Shown here in pieces: positions 11,443-21,786 of a stretch of 64,000 nucleotides of DNA. The notes beneath the pieces are model-generated. The model saw only the letters and a list, made by a program, of their open reading frames with translations. It was not told the DNA's origin and searched no databases. Source of the DNA: Eustoma russellianum (lineage: Eukaryota; Streptophyta; Magnoliopsida; Gentianales; Gentianaceae); the NCBI GenBank assembly GCA_036186865.1, contig AP025069.1, positions 5,049,631 to 5,113,630 of the forward strand, written 5' to 3'. Both the position numbers and the translations under genes were made by a program. Position 1 is the stretch's first letter; the number at the start of each line of letters is the position of its first letter.

Positions 11443-11606
11443 TTGAAATCATCATCAAAAAAGCTTTTTGAGTCTTCTATGAAAATTTTCAGAATTTTTT
11501 TCTTGTCTTCTTCCTCTTTCCTGGTATTGAATGCTTCAAATCGACAAGTTCAATCTTTTTCTCGTAGAGCAAACAAAAAGAAGAAGCGATATATCATGGG
11601 AGGCAT
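11443..11606 (+). pseudogene. N-terminal part of a split small ORF with signal-peptide-like start
   Basis: The open frame from ATG 11443 (or the internal ATG 11479) encodes a hydrophobic stretch, MKIFRIFFLSSSSFLVLNA, that looks like a secretion signal. An Arg/Lys-rich stretch with paired basic residues (SRRANKKKKR) follows. The frame runs into the solo LTR at 11607. If the LTR and one GGCAT copy are ignored, the frame continues into 14215-14326 and stops at a TGA, giving about 90 codons from 11443. I do not recognise the family. It could be a former small secreted peptide gene or a chance frame; nothing downstream confirms it. Confidence 0.3.
11602..11606. repeat. target-site duplication of the solo LTR (left copy GGCAT)
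   Basis: GGCAT at 11602-11606 directly precedes TGTTGGACC and recurs at 14210-14214 directly after CTCAACA, proving the boundaries of the solo LTR. Confidence 0.93.
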
Positions 11607-12693
11607 TGTTGGACCGTGCACCTGCAATAAACACTACTAGAGGGGGGTGAATAGTGGTTAGCAGAAATTACACTACTACCCTTGATAAAAATCCCCTTTG
11701 AAAACAGAATCTGAGACTACCTCAGTATTCAGAACCCGTTTTTGAAAAATTCAACAGTCTTTGTACACAACTCAAAATATTATGAAAGTTACCAGAACTC
11801 AACTTCAATGTGTTAACAAGACTCTGTCCAAAAATCAGACAAAAATAAGACTGTTTGGCCCTTCAAACAAATAAAAAGATTCAAGATGGTCAATCTGGAC
11901 AGCATTGGATAGAATGTTGTTGAAATTAAAAATATGTTTCTCTTTGAATACTTAACCAAAAAAGTTCAACTTTATGTCAAAACATTCCTTAGGATGTCTA
12001 GTTTATTTTTCCAAAAGGGCCTAACCTTGAACGGTTCTTGATTAATACATAATTCAAGTTTTCTCAAAACTGGTCAGATTGCAGCCAGATTGGAACAGTT
12101 ATCTTGGAAAGACTGAAAGACTAACTTTCCCTTGCTCAAATCAATTTATTCTTGTCGCAAATGAAATCTAACAATATGAAGTATAATTCCACCAAAAATT
12201 CACGAATTTCGAAAGTGTTAGCTATTCTTATAAATTGTGAGAAGTTGTGTGAAAACTGCAGTAAAAATGGGCAGAAAATAGAAAGGTAGAAACAAGACAA
12301 AAACACCGAGAATTTATCCTGGTTCGGTCAATGTGACCTACTCCAGTCCCAAGGAACATCTTTCCTTGGATTTCACTATGGTATGAATCAACTTACAACA
12401 ATAACAAGCTTGATCCTTGGGTTATACACCAACCCTATTCAAGATTTGGATGAACACCTTCTATGCAACACTTAGTTGCAACACCTCTACCACCTATTGA
12501 TGTACCCTTATAGAATTGGGTAATCAATCTTACAAATGAAGCTCAAGATGCTTGTAGCTCAACAAATACAACAAGAACACCTTTTCTACAAAGAATGAAA
12601 CAAGAACAACAAGAAGAAGATGATAGCTAGACAAATCAACAAATGCTTTCAAGTGAGCTTCAAGTGTGTTTCATCTTCTTCACCATTGCCTCC

Positions 12694-12701
12694 TATTTAT
12701 A
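12694..12701 (-). promoter_or_regulatory. TATA box of the solo LTR
   Basis: TATAAATA on the minus strand, in the context CACACTATAAATAGGAGG, matches the other family-1 LTRs. It points toward the N-terminal half of the split ORF, that is, antisense to it. Confidence 0.6.
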
Positions 12702-13841
12702 GTGTGAAGTGAGCCTTGTAGATAAGAATGCACATGTGTCACCATCTTCTTCATCAAGTCCAAGTTGTCTTCACATCATTGGTTGGCCTTGTACACTTGG
12801 CAAAATGAAGCAAAATAATTGGTCCACATTGGCATCAACATGTTGGCCGAAATTTACACCTTGTCATGTCATAATTATCCTTTAAAAAATGAAGACAATA
12901 AGAGGGATAATGCCACAAGAATACCTCAAATTCTAGGCTTGAAAATAGGCATGTGAGAATTGACAAATTCAAACCAAAAATCATCTCCATTTTGTCCAAC
13001 ATAGCCGTTAGTTTTGAATGTGAATTTCTAAGTTGGCAACTTTTGCCAACTAGCTCCTTTTTGGTTGGTCCACTTATCACCAAGTCATAAAATGAATATT
13101 ATATCACCTCCACCTGAATATGGACGTTTTTGAACATATATAGAAGTATATCAACCCAGATTTTTAAAGAAGAAATCACCAAGTAATGATTGACAAGATT
13201 ATGTCAACATGTAACACTAAAATTTCCAATATTTCTTCTTGTATGTTGTGATCATTTGCACACATTGAACATCTTTATATTCTCTGAAATATGATGATAA
13301 ATATCCTTCAATAACATATATAAAAGAGTCTTCAAGAAAGAAATAGAATGTGACATCACAACTCGTCACATATCCCGCTATAGCCAATAATATCATCATA
13401 TGAGAGAAATAATATAAAGCCACCATATAATCTTCAAAATAATCATAGCACAACTCCAGAATGAAGATAAGAATATATTCAAGAGATTTCTTGAGTGAAA
13501 ATACCAAAAATACCCTCAGGGGTGAATGACCAAAATGCCCCTGGTGAGAAAACTCCAGAAACGACCCTGATGGTCAGAAATAAATATAATACCACCTTTG
13601 TCTTGATAAATATGATAAGAATAAGTCCTTGATATATATCCACCATACCATGTTCCTACAAAACTCAAAATACCAAATTTGTCCTTTTTGGTAAGTTGTA
13701 GAAACTTCCAAGGCACATTAGTCACAAGACATTTATAATTATCAAAATCACATAATAATCACATAATGAACATGTATAAATCATGTACAAATGAAAACAC
13801 CCATTTTATCACATTTTAGAAAAAATATTTCTAAAAACACT

Positions 13842-14097
13842 AGACATCGATCGATCGAAGTGCCTCAGCTTCAGAGATCAATGTCTCACAGTGAGTTGCA
13901 GAGCTTGTCTCTGACCTACATTGATCGATTGAAGTGAGAGTTTGATGTATGCATCGATCGATCGATGTGTCTCAGGTTTAGAGATCGATGTCTCACAATA
14001 AGTTCTTGAACTTTCACTGCCTTACATAGATCGATTGATGTGAGGGATCGAAGTACATCGATCGATCGAAGTGCAAAAACCTGAGAGATCGATGTCA
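13842..14097. repeat. ATCGATCG palindrome array (solo LTR)
   Basis: Read on the minus strand, half-sites ACATCGATCTCT alternate with palindromes such as CTTCGATCGATCGATGT and ACATCGATCGATCGATGC, with the same ~105-bp period as in elements A and F. Some cores are degraded (TTGATCGATT), but the order of sites is kept. Confidence 0.85.
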
Positions 14098-14214
14098 ACT
14101 TTTTCAACTTTTTTAACTTTTAATCACAAATAACACCATGTGTGACATTTTTATGCATTCACCACTTAAAATCATGACTTTGAAAATTATCCAAACATAT
14201 TTCTCAACAGGCAT

Positions 14215-14326
14215 TTGCCACGTAGCCTCCTTACTCAATGATGGAGGAAAAATTACTTTAAGGATGGTAACATTTGTTAAGTCTCAGATATTTCCTTCTT
14301 CTTTATTCCACTTCCTTTATGTTTGA
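14215..14326 (+). pseudogene. C-terminal part of the split small ORF
   Basis: After the right GGCAT copy the frame entering from 11606 stays open for 37 codons and stops at TGA 14324-14326. It contains the stretch VASLLNDGGKITLRMV. No known domain is recognised. The sequence from about 14275 (TGTTAAGTCTCAG) also looks like an old copia LTR, which would make this frame fortuitous. Confidence 0.25.
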
Positions 14327-16488
14327 TTATCATATATTTGTAATATTTCGGACTTTCTTGTACTTCTATAAAAGAAATTTGACAACACTTGATAATTATT
14401 TCTTTAATGTTCTCTTCTATTTTTCTATGGACTACAGCTTAGTTATATTGTGATTTCTTCAATCGTTTATCATACTCTATGCATTCCAAGTCTAAATTTG
14501 CAATAATCTTAAAGCAATGTTTGGTTGGTATGGCTACCGAACACCCCATGGCTCCAAATATGTCTAATTTGGAACCATATGATGAAATTAGTTCTGCCAT
14601 GAGATTCATTTGGAGATATAATTGTACACCAAAACTCTATGATCTACTTGGTAACATTCTTAAAGCAAAATTGATTATGGACGATGATATTACTCTAAAT
14701 GAAGAAACTCGTGAAGAAAAAATAGAGAGAAAAGAAAGTTCCCATTATGGGTGAATATGATAATCAAGAAGAAGAGGAACAAAAAATAAAGGAAGGCAAA
14801 CATGACTAATCATTTGTTTGCATCTTGGTCTTTGCCAACGGTATGGAAGTTTGTTCCTTTGTTCTATACAAGCAATATACTGTTATAGAAGTAGCAACTG
14901 CTCGGATATTTGTGTAAAGTAAGTATATTTTTGGAAAGAGATCAACGGTTGTCACTCAAATTTTTTCTGCTATATGGGGTTTGATGTTTCATTGAACTGT
15001 TGAATACAAGCTTACAACAAGCCAGTTCGTAAAATAACGAACGGGATAGATGGACATCTAAAATGTGTTGGATGAAGGACATATGTCGATTCAACAATTA
15101 TTGACAAAAAATGAAGATGAGAAATCAATGAAAATATCAAGTTAGTGAAAGGCAAGGAGATCACTATGGGTATCATTTCCTATAAGGTGACCTTTGTTGG
15201 TAGTAGACATTATGCCAACCAAGCACATTGCAAACAATAAATATTTATTTCTTAAATTTCAAGAGATAAAATATGGTAACTAAATTTTCTTGAAATCCAA
15301 GTAGTTTGATAGTTGAAAAGGTTAATCAAGTTAATTTTGTCTACAAGGTTGGGTTTGCAAGGCGTTTTGTGTTCCTATTATATGTAGAAATTCGGTTTCT
15401 GAGTCACTACCAAACAGGACTGATCTTGTTTTGCTTCTAGTTTTTTCATATATGATTGATTCACTTGTTTTGTGCTATTAAGAGAATAAAGAAGATGACT
15501 AAAAGCTTTTGATAATATTTTTGTTGATGTTTTGAGAAAAATCTATGCATATACTAAAAATGAGGAAAATCTATGCGTATACTGTGATTAAATATATGAC
15601 ATAATTTGGCTTGGTGCCTTGAGAAAGATTTTATGTTAAAACCATGTTATAATATTTGTAGATCGCTTTATGATTTGAATTGGAATTCCATGTTAAGGAG
15701 AAATTTGCCTAGATGTTCAAATGAGAAGCATGCTGGTTGTATATAATACTGAAAGCATTCTGTGGTAAATGAAATATCTAAAAGTTAGAGATTTGGCAGT
15801 TTGCTTTCACTTTTTGAAGGTAAAGATTTCTTGCCTTAGGCATTTAATGATTGTGTTAAGATGTTAACGAGTTTAGTGGAAAATTTGGATTCATCAAAGA
15901 TGGATTTTAGGTTTGATGAAAGCATTTAGTATAGCATGTAAATGGGCACATGAGTATAGTGCTTATATTCTTAAACACAGATAGTAAATAATAAAAGTTA
16001 TTTGGCTACGGATAAAAACTAAACTAAATGTAAGTTTGATGATAAAATTTAATTTTGCTGAAGCTATGGCATGACTGAAAGATCCAAAGGTTGTCTCTGA
16101 TGAATTTTTGATCATAATGAAGTAACTGGAGTTTACTCCGAAGTGGCATAGAGATTTAAGTCTATGTTTATTGTTGAAAGCCTTTTAAGATAAATAATAC
16201 CATGGCTTGTTGCTAATTTTATGATGATTAAGTTAAAGTCGTGTAGTTGAAATTATTTATTAAATAAAATGAATGATGAATTTGGTGCATAGAATGAGGT
16301 TTTGCAATTAATGTTTACACAAAATTATGGAGAAATTTTGTTTAATCCTTTATGCTATAAGAAAGTAAAAGCTATTTTTGACATGTGAAGTTTAACATGC
16401 GAATGGCTTGTATATGTTGTATAACTTCTGGATTAGTTTAGAAGGTTGAAGTAAAAAATTAGATCAATACTAAAATATTTGTTAGCTT
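14327..16488. other. AT-rich unassigned DNA, possible copia-gag relic at 14479-14754
   Basis: No intact gene is seen. An open frame at 14479-14754 holds a short stretch (NMSNLEPYD) that resembles the N-terminus of copia Gag proteins. The DNA before it (14275-14450) has the feel of a short copia LTR with a TATAAAA-like box near 14371. Neither has clear ends. From about 14800 to 16488 the sequence is low-complexity with stops in every frame. It continues on the far side of element B at 56870. Confidence 0.35.
16484..16488. repeat. target-site duplication of element B (left copy AGCTT)
   Basis: AGCTT precedes TGTTAGGTCC at 16489 and recurs at 56865-56869 right after TTAACA. The two copies are more than 40 kb apart because of later nested insertions. 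The match shows that 16489 and 56864 are the two ends of one element. Confidence 0.93.
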
Positions 16489-17911
16489 TGTTAGGTCCGT
16501 AACACACTCTAGAAGGGGGGTGAATAGAGTGTTGCGCAATTTTGCAGAATTTTCTTGTTTGGCTCAACTCAAACCAAAATCAAAACAAGAATGGGAGATG
16601 GGAGACAATGAATGAATACACCAGATATAGCGTGGTTCGAATCGTAAATGATTCTACTCCACTACCACTTTGTTGCCAAAGTGGCTTTTCAACAAATACT
16701 CTTCTTATTGAAGCTAATAAGAACAACCACAGCAATACTTACACTAACAACTTAGTGTAAGCAACCACAACAACAACTTCTTGCACAAAATACATTTGTG
16801 CAACTACAACAACTACAGCTATAAGCAAGAACAACTTATCGCGACCTCACAACTTCAACAAAGTTCTCTCAAGAACATTCTCACAGTTGGTTAAAAGAAA
16901 TAGTGGGGATCACACTTTCTCACTAGTCTAAACACATGAAAAATATCCAATATATATGGTTCCTCTTGTGTTAGACTCACTATCTCAATATAAAACAATG
17001 AAGAACAAAGAAAGGCTTAACAAGCTTAAGCACTTTTACTCATATGAGAGAAACATACAATAATGAGGAATGAAGTTTGATGATGGTGAAAGAGTGTATT
17101 TGGCTCATCTGAGCTTCATCCATTTATAGGAGGTGTTCACCATGTTTTGGAGCCTTCACCATGTTTTCAACTCCATCAAATGTCAAGACAATGTCCAATT
17201 AGTCTTTAGCCACCCTATGAAGTGATTTGATCCCTAATAGCCACCTTAGAGAATCTTATACATGGATATAATAGTCAAGAGAGCATGTATTATGTTAGAG
17301 AAAATTCCACAAGAAATTTGAGCAAGATTGGAAAGGGAAAACACCGTGAATCTCCCTTGGATTTTGTTCAACGGTCGTAAAAATTTGAATTCTGGGAGAT
17401 ATCGATCGATCGAAGTGCCTGGGCTGCGAGATCGATGTCCTCCAGAGAGTTTTTAGTTTTGAACCTGCTTGACATCAATCGATCGAAGTCGTCCCTGGAG
17501 AGACTAATGTGACATCGATCGATCGATCGATGTCCCCTAGACTGAGAGATCGATGTCTTCCAGAAACTTTCTGGTTTGAGGCTGCCTGACATCGATCGAT
17601 TGAAGTCTCTCTTGGAGAGACTGAAGTGACATCGATCGATCGATGTCCCCAAATCTGAGGGTTTGATGTCTGACAAAGAGTTTCTAAATTTGAGCTTTTG
17701 TCACATCGATCGATCGAAATCTCACCTTTAGAGACTAATGTCACTTCGATCGATCGATGTCACCTGCTTTGAGGATTGATGTTGGACAGTAAAGTTCCAG
17801 CCTTAACCATTTTTGGCATAGTGTGTTTTTCTAATTTTGCATCAAATCTCAGGTGTAATTTTAACTCATTTTAAACATCCTCACATCATCAAAAGATTTT
17901 ATATCTTAACA
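16489..17911 (-). repeat. element B 3' LTR
   Basis: It pairs with 55439-56864. On the minus strand it starts TGTTAAGATATAAAATC right after a purine-rich tract (ATCATCAAAAAGAGGAAGAT) and ends CGGACCTAACA. A TATAAA box lies at about 17123-17128 (minus strand); the 5' LTR copy has lost it by substitutions. Confidence 0.92.
17399..17785. repeat. ATCGATCG palindrome array, ~113-bp period (element B 3' LTR)
   Basis: There are about three and a half copies of a unit made of the half-site AGAGATCGATGTC and two longer palindromes. Examples are ACATCGATCGATCGATCG near 17514 and GACATCGATCGATCGATGTC near 17628. The grammar is that of family 1 and element D, but the period is slightly longer and the sequences between palindromes differ. 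Confidence 0.85.
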
Positions 17912-18582
17912 ATCTTCCTCTTTTTGATGATTTCAAAACCACGATTGAAAATATTTTTTGCTTGAAAATTTACATTTGAGCTCTCTAAATATTTCCAACT
18001 TGATATTTTACAACTCCCCCTTAGTCCATGCTCCCCAAGACATAAACCATGTAAACATATCCAAAACTCCCCCCTCAACAAGTAATCTTCCCAAAAACAA
18101 TGCATATGATGAAAATGTCAAAATGCTCCCCCTCAACCAAAACATGCATCAAGTGCATCATGCTATATTTTCAAATTATGTGCCAACTTTGCTAAAATTT
18201 TGAGTAGGCATATGCAACATTCAAATACCAAGCAAGTATGCCAATTCTCCAACATTGTAATCACATACCAATATATTTCCATCAAGCAAGCATATATCAA
18301 TATCACATACCAATATCAACTTCTACCAATATCACATATCAATATCAACATATACTAACATTGTAACCACATACCAATATCAAATTCTCCCCCTTTTTCA
18401 AAGCATCAAAACTAATGAAAAAAATATCATTAATAAACACGGAGTTTTAGATACAATAGAAAACATCAACTTTAAGCCTTATCCTATAGCTAAGAGGGAA
18501 ATGTGGGGAACGAGAAACTCTATTCTTCTTCGGAGGAGAAACATAGTCCAGATATGGATGCCTTGAGTTTTGTCTTGAGTTT
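17912..18582. other. element B 3' untranslated region
   Basis: This lies between the extra ORF and the 3' LTR on the minus strand. It holds purine-rich tracts (minus-strand AAAAAGAGGAAG near 17914-17929, AGGGGGAG near 18126-18132 and AAAGGGGGAG near 18386-18397), again the multiple polypurine tracts of Sireviruses. It also has a low-complexity run of ACATACCAATATCA repeats at 18240-18385. No ORF is seen. Confidence 0.6.
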
Positions 18583-19762
18583 CTAATACTTGGACTTTTG
18601 AACGTTGAGCTCCGTTTCTAGCATCTTGACCCTCTTTTGGAGATTTTCATTGTCCTTTTCAAGATCATCAATTCGAATTTGTTCCTTGGTGAGGTCTTCT
18701 CTCCATTGATCTAGATAACGATGAAGATCGTTAATTTCATCCTTCGCATTGAAAGGAAACTCGGAACCACTACCCTCCTCCATCGGAGCTTTTCCCTTAT
18801 CCACTAGAGAGGAAGGGCTTTGTTGAGTTTGGGGTTGAGGTTGAGGTTCAGTGGGAGGCTCAGCGAGATGTGTTAGGGGAACGCTTCTTCGGTAGGAATG
18901 TTCTTGGCCTCTTCTTCTTCAGGTTCATTTTGACCGCCCCGTTTTTGTGCTTTCTTTTGGGATTTGTGGATTTGTTGAATGTTGGCCTTGGTGTAATAGT
19001 CTCTAGTAGCTATCTTTTCATCATAATCATCATTCAACTCCACATTAGACTTTCTTAGCAATCTATAAATGAGATTGCTATAAGGTAACACTTTTGATTT
19101 CTTAGTTTCCGCCTCCAACATATTTGCAAAGACTGTCTCTCCAAAATTTAACTTTTCCCTTATGGCTATGCGATAAGCAATGTAAACATCTAAATTACTT
19201 GAGAGTTTGGACGACTTACCATTGACACAAAAAGGTGACAATGGCAAGTAAAACTCGATATACCAAAGGCATATCATTAGTGTTTTGGGTGGGATGGAAG
19301 CCAAGCAAGGTCTTAACTTCGTCTTCAGACACTTTATACTTATAATTATCCTATTTTAAAGGATTAAAATCGTCCACACCCTCATCAGGAACACCAAGAA
19401 GTTCATTTATGGTTTTCGAATCAAATGAAACAAGTTGACCCTCTATTACCAAATTTAACAAAAATGGCATTCCATTTAGATTCTATCCATAGGTTAGCAT
19501 AAAACTAGCGTGTATATCAGGTAGACATATAACTCATGTCCGAGATATCCCAAATAGGTCTCCATTTTTGATCATCAAACCAATTGATGATCGGACTTAA
19601 TTCCTCAGTGCTCAAAATATCTTCAATTTTGAGCAATTTCAATAGAATGGTGGACCTTTTCTTTTCTTCGAGATTGTTGAGTAGAAAAATCGGATTTTCT
19701 GGAAGGGAAGGGTTTCAGTCGCAGGTTGGAAGAAATGAAGTGAAGAGGTTCTGATTTTTGCA
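18583..19762 (-). pseudogene. extra 3' ORF of element B: plant-transposon-protein domain plus coiled coil
   Basis: Downstream of RNase H and in the same sense is a third ORF, probably starting at the ATG at 19762. The N-terminal part contains the stretches INWFDDQKWRPIWD, FYANLWIE and LVSFDSKTINELLGVP. It continues at 19304-18873 with LPYSNLIYRLLRKSNVEL. This pattern is that of the putative plant transposon protein domain seen in many plant retroelements (PF20167-like, from memory). A Pro/Gln-rich linker follows, then a coiled coil (18804-18583) with heptads through LEKDNENLQKRVKMLETEL. In-frame stops near 19500 and 19360 and at least two frameshifts break it. The role is unknown; position and coiled coil recall the envelope-like ORF of some Sireviruses, but no membrane segment was seen. 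Confidence 0.65.
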
Positions 19763-19786
19763 TCTTTTATACTCCTTGTTCCCGAC

Positions 19787-19901
19787 GACATCGATCAATC
19801 GATGTCTGGCTCTTCAATCGATCGATGTCTTCAACTTCGATCGATCGATGTTGGATTTCACATCAGTCTCTGAGACAGCTACATAGATCGATCGATGTAT
19901 G
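19787..19901. repeat. ATCGATCG palindrome cluster inside element B, outside any LTR
   Basis: Four palindromic cores occur here: ACATCGATCAATCGATGTC near 19788, CAATCGATCGATGTC near 19815, CTTCGATCGATCGATGTT near 19836 and ACATAGATCGATCGATGTA near 19881. The cluster lies between the RNase H stop region and the start of the extra ORF, just where a promoter for that ORF would be. Confidence 0.8.
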
Positions 19902-19932
19902 CTGATATCTGTCTTTTTGGTAATTTTGACCC

Positions 19933-20178
19933 TCTAAATATTGTTTATCATCTCTAATCTTGTTCTGATGGACTCGAATGTCTTAGTAGTAAGGGATTTA
20001 GTAAAGATATCTGCTAGTTGGTTATTGGTTGGAACAAATTCAACACATACCAATCCTTTTTTAATCCAATCTCTTATAAAGTGATGTTTCACTTCAATAT
20101 GTTTGGTCTTACTATGGTGTAGCAAGTTTTTGTGCTATACTTATGGCTGATGTGTTGTCACATAAGATAGGAACTTTG
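19933..20178 (-). pseudogene. pol: element B RNase H, C-terminal part
   Basis: This minus-strand fragment continues RNase H after the LINE insertion: a C-D-N-T-S-A-I-S stretch near the insertion, then KTKHIEVKHHFIRD and the closing DIFTKSL motif. A stop interrupts it near 20120. The N-terminal part of the same domain is at 26469-26746. The duplication AAGATAGGAACTTTG encodes part of the K-V-P-I-L strand, so the LINE entered next to the catalytic aspartate of that segment. Confidence 0.9.
20164..20178. repeat. target-site duplication of LINE L (left copy, 15 bp)
   Basis: AAGATAGGAACTTTG occurs at 20164-20178 and again at 26454-26468 right after a poly(A) run. A long, perfect duplication with a terminal poly(A) is what target-primed LINE integration leaves. 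Confidence 0.92.
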
Positions 20179-20334
20179 TCGATAGTTTTGAAGATGAAGA
20201 TAGCGGCAGCACATGGCGATTGTAATGGAACCCCCCAATGATCATCGTTTTAGCGTTCTTGTTCATGATTTTCTGCGATCCATTCACAGGTATTATTATA
20301 AAATACTCTACATACATTGTTCTCTCTTTTATGT

Positions 20335-21786
20335 ATGAGTGATCAGCTTTCAGGGCTGCCGCCAGCCCTGAAAAAACCAAGTTTTGCAGAAGTTCTAGCT
20401 CCTAAGGCTTTGACTGTTCCGGAGCAACCGCGATCGATACAAAGGCATAAAGGCTACCATCTATTACTTTTTCAGCGGATGAGGTTTTAACTTTCTCGCA
20501 ACCCTATCGTTTTTCATTAGTCGGTTCCTTTTAGAATGGCCGCCCTACCATGAAACAATTGAATGTTTCCTTTGAGCATATTGGATTTAAAACAACCCCA
20601 AAGATCGGTTATTTGGATGCGCAACATATTCTCATTACTTTTCATAATGAGGAGGATTATCAACGGTGTTTTTTGCGACGTACATGGATGTTGCATGGAT
20701 TTCACATGAGGGTGACGAAGTGGACGCCGAACTTTGATCCAAGCTATGATACGCCTATTGTTCCAGTATAGGTAACTATCAAAGGATTACCTCTATTTTT
20801 GCATAACAGAACGGCATTATGGGATGTAGCTCATATGATTGGAACGCCATTGCGTATGGATTCAGCAACACTACAAGGAATTAGGCCATCTGTGGTTCGG
20901 CTATGTATAGAGGTTGATATCTTTAAATCATGCCCAACCAGATTACATATCCAAGGTGGACAATATGAGTTTTACCCAACAGTTGAATATGAGGATGTGC
21001 CGGAGTTTTGCACAGATTGCAGGATGTTGGGACATATATCATCAAACTGCAAAGGCATAGAAACAGCTAAACATGTTCCAGATGTCAGCAAGAAAGTTCC
21101 CACAGAGGATGCTTCAAATTGTAATAAAAATCAAAGATGGACACCTAAGAAGATGCCTAAGCCACTAGTCCAAATATTGAATCGCAATTCTGCTCAAGCC
21201 ACTTCAATAGATAAGATACCAATGCTGGTAACAGGGACTTCTAATGTCCCTACGATCACACAAGCTGCATGAGAAGTTCTCAATCCAGATGATTCACAAG
21301 ATATAGTGGCCCCAGATGGTGAGACATTGACTGATCCAATTAATATTTCTGCCACTCAGGATTTATCCAAATTGGGTTGCTCTAAGGAAACTGTGATTAT
21401 AGAGCATGATGATATTCTAGTAGCCAATGCTTCAGACTCTGATGCCACACATAAGGATCAATTAGATCCATATATTCATGGCAGAACTCTCACCAGATTG
21501 TCAACAATATGTGCAAACAGTAAAGGACCAAATCTACTTCACAGTACACAACGCTTGGCAGAGAGAACTAACTAAGACATCAATAGAGGTGGATCACAAT
21601 TGGCAGGATGCACCGCATGACACTGAGCAAGAGACAGAACTCATAGACCAGCTTGATACACATCCTATTACAGTTCGGCGACATCGTCGACCAAAGCATA
21701 CGTTGCCTCCACCACCGCCATCGTCGATTATTACACGCTCAAATTCTCATGAAGCTTCAAGCTCTCATTCACAAGGTGCACAATGA
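20335..21786 (+). pseudogene. LINE L ORF1 (DUF4283-type domain and CCHC zinc knuckle), broken
   Basis: The likely start is ATG 20335, which opens a frame with the stretch KKPSFAEVLAPKAL typical of plant L1 ORF1. A frameshift near 20465 and a TAG near 20533 follow. The DUF4283-type core spans ~20540-20960 (RHxL-like QHILITFHNEEDYQRC, then MRVTKWTP and a TAG stop at about 20770). The zinc knuckle CTDCRMLGHISSNC lies near 21017-21058. An in-frame TGA is at 21270, then a frameshift. The C-terminal part (21478-21786) is His/Pro-rich and ends in TGA. The protein would bind LINE RNA as a ribonucleoprotein. Its stop overlaps the ORF2 start as ATGA. Confidence 0.82.
20348..20373 (+). other. hairpin near the start of LINE ORF1
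   Basis: TTTCAGGGCTG, loop CCGC, CAGCCCTGAAA: an 11-bp perfect stem beginning 13 bases after ATG 20335. It lies in ORF1 codons, so coding constraint may explain part of it. Confidence 0.6.

Larger units (their letters stand above)
11607..14209 (-). mobile_element. family-1 Sirevirus solo LTR
   Basis: This 2603-bp sequence is the reverse complement of a full family-1 LTR: it reads TGTTGAGAAATATG from 14209 downward and ends at GGTCCAACA. It is bounded by GGCAT duplications and has no internal region, so it is the product of recombination between the two LTRs of a former full element. It keeps the palindrome array (13842-14097) and the TATA box (12694-12701, minus strand). Short open frames inside it are not coding. 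Confidence 0.93.

Noticed and set aside
17368..17744. Open frames over the palindrome arrays giving repeated Ser-Ile-Asp-Arg peptides (also at 9056-9268, 13916-14107, 36541-36850, 44993-45328, 56399-56677)
   Set aside because: ATCGATCGAT has no stop in any frame on either strand, so such arrays are open by composition. The frames have no conserved start or end.
20428..20440. CGATCGATAC in LINE ORF1 and AATCGATCGATT near 30546 in element B gag as further array members
   Set aside because: Single cores within coding sequence without half-sites or period; best taken as chance.
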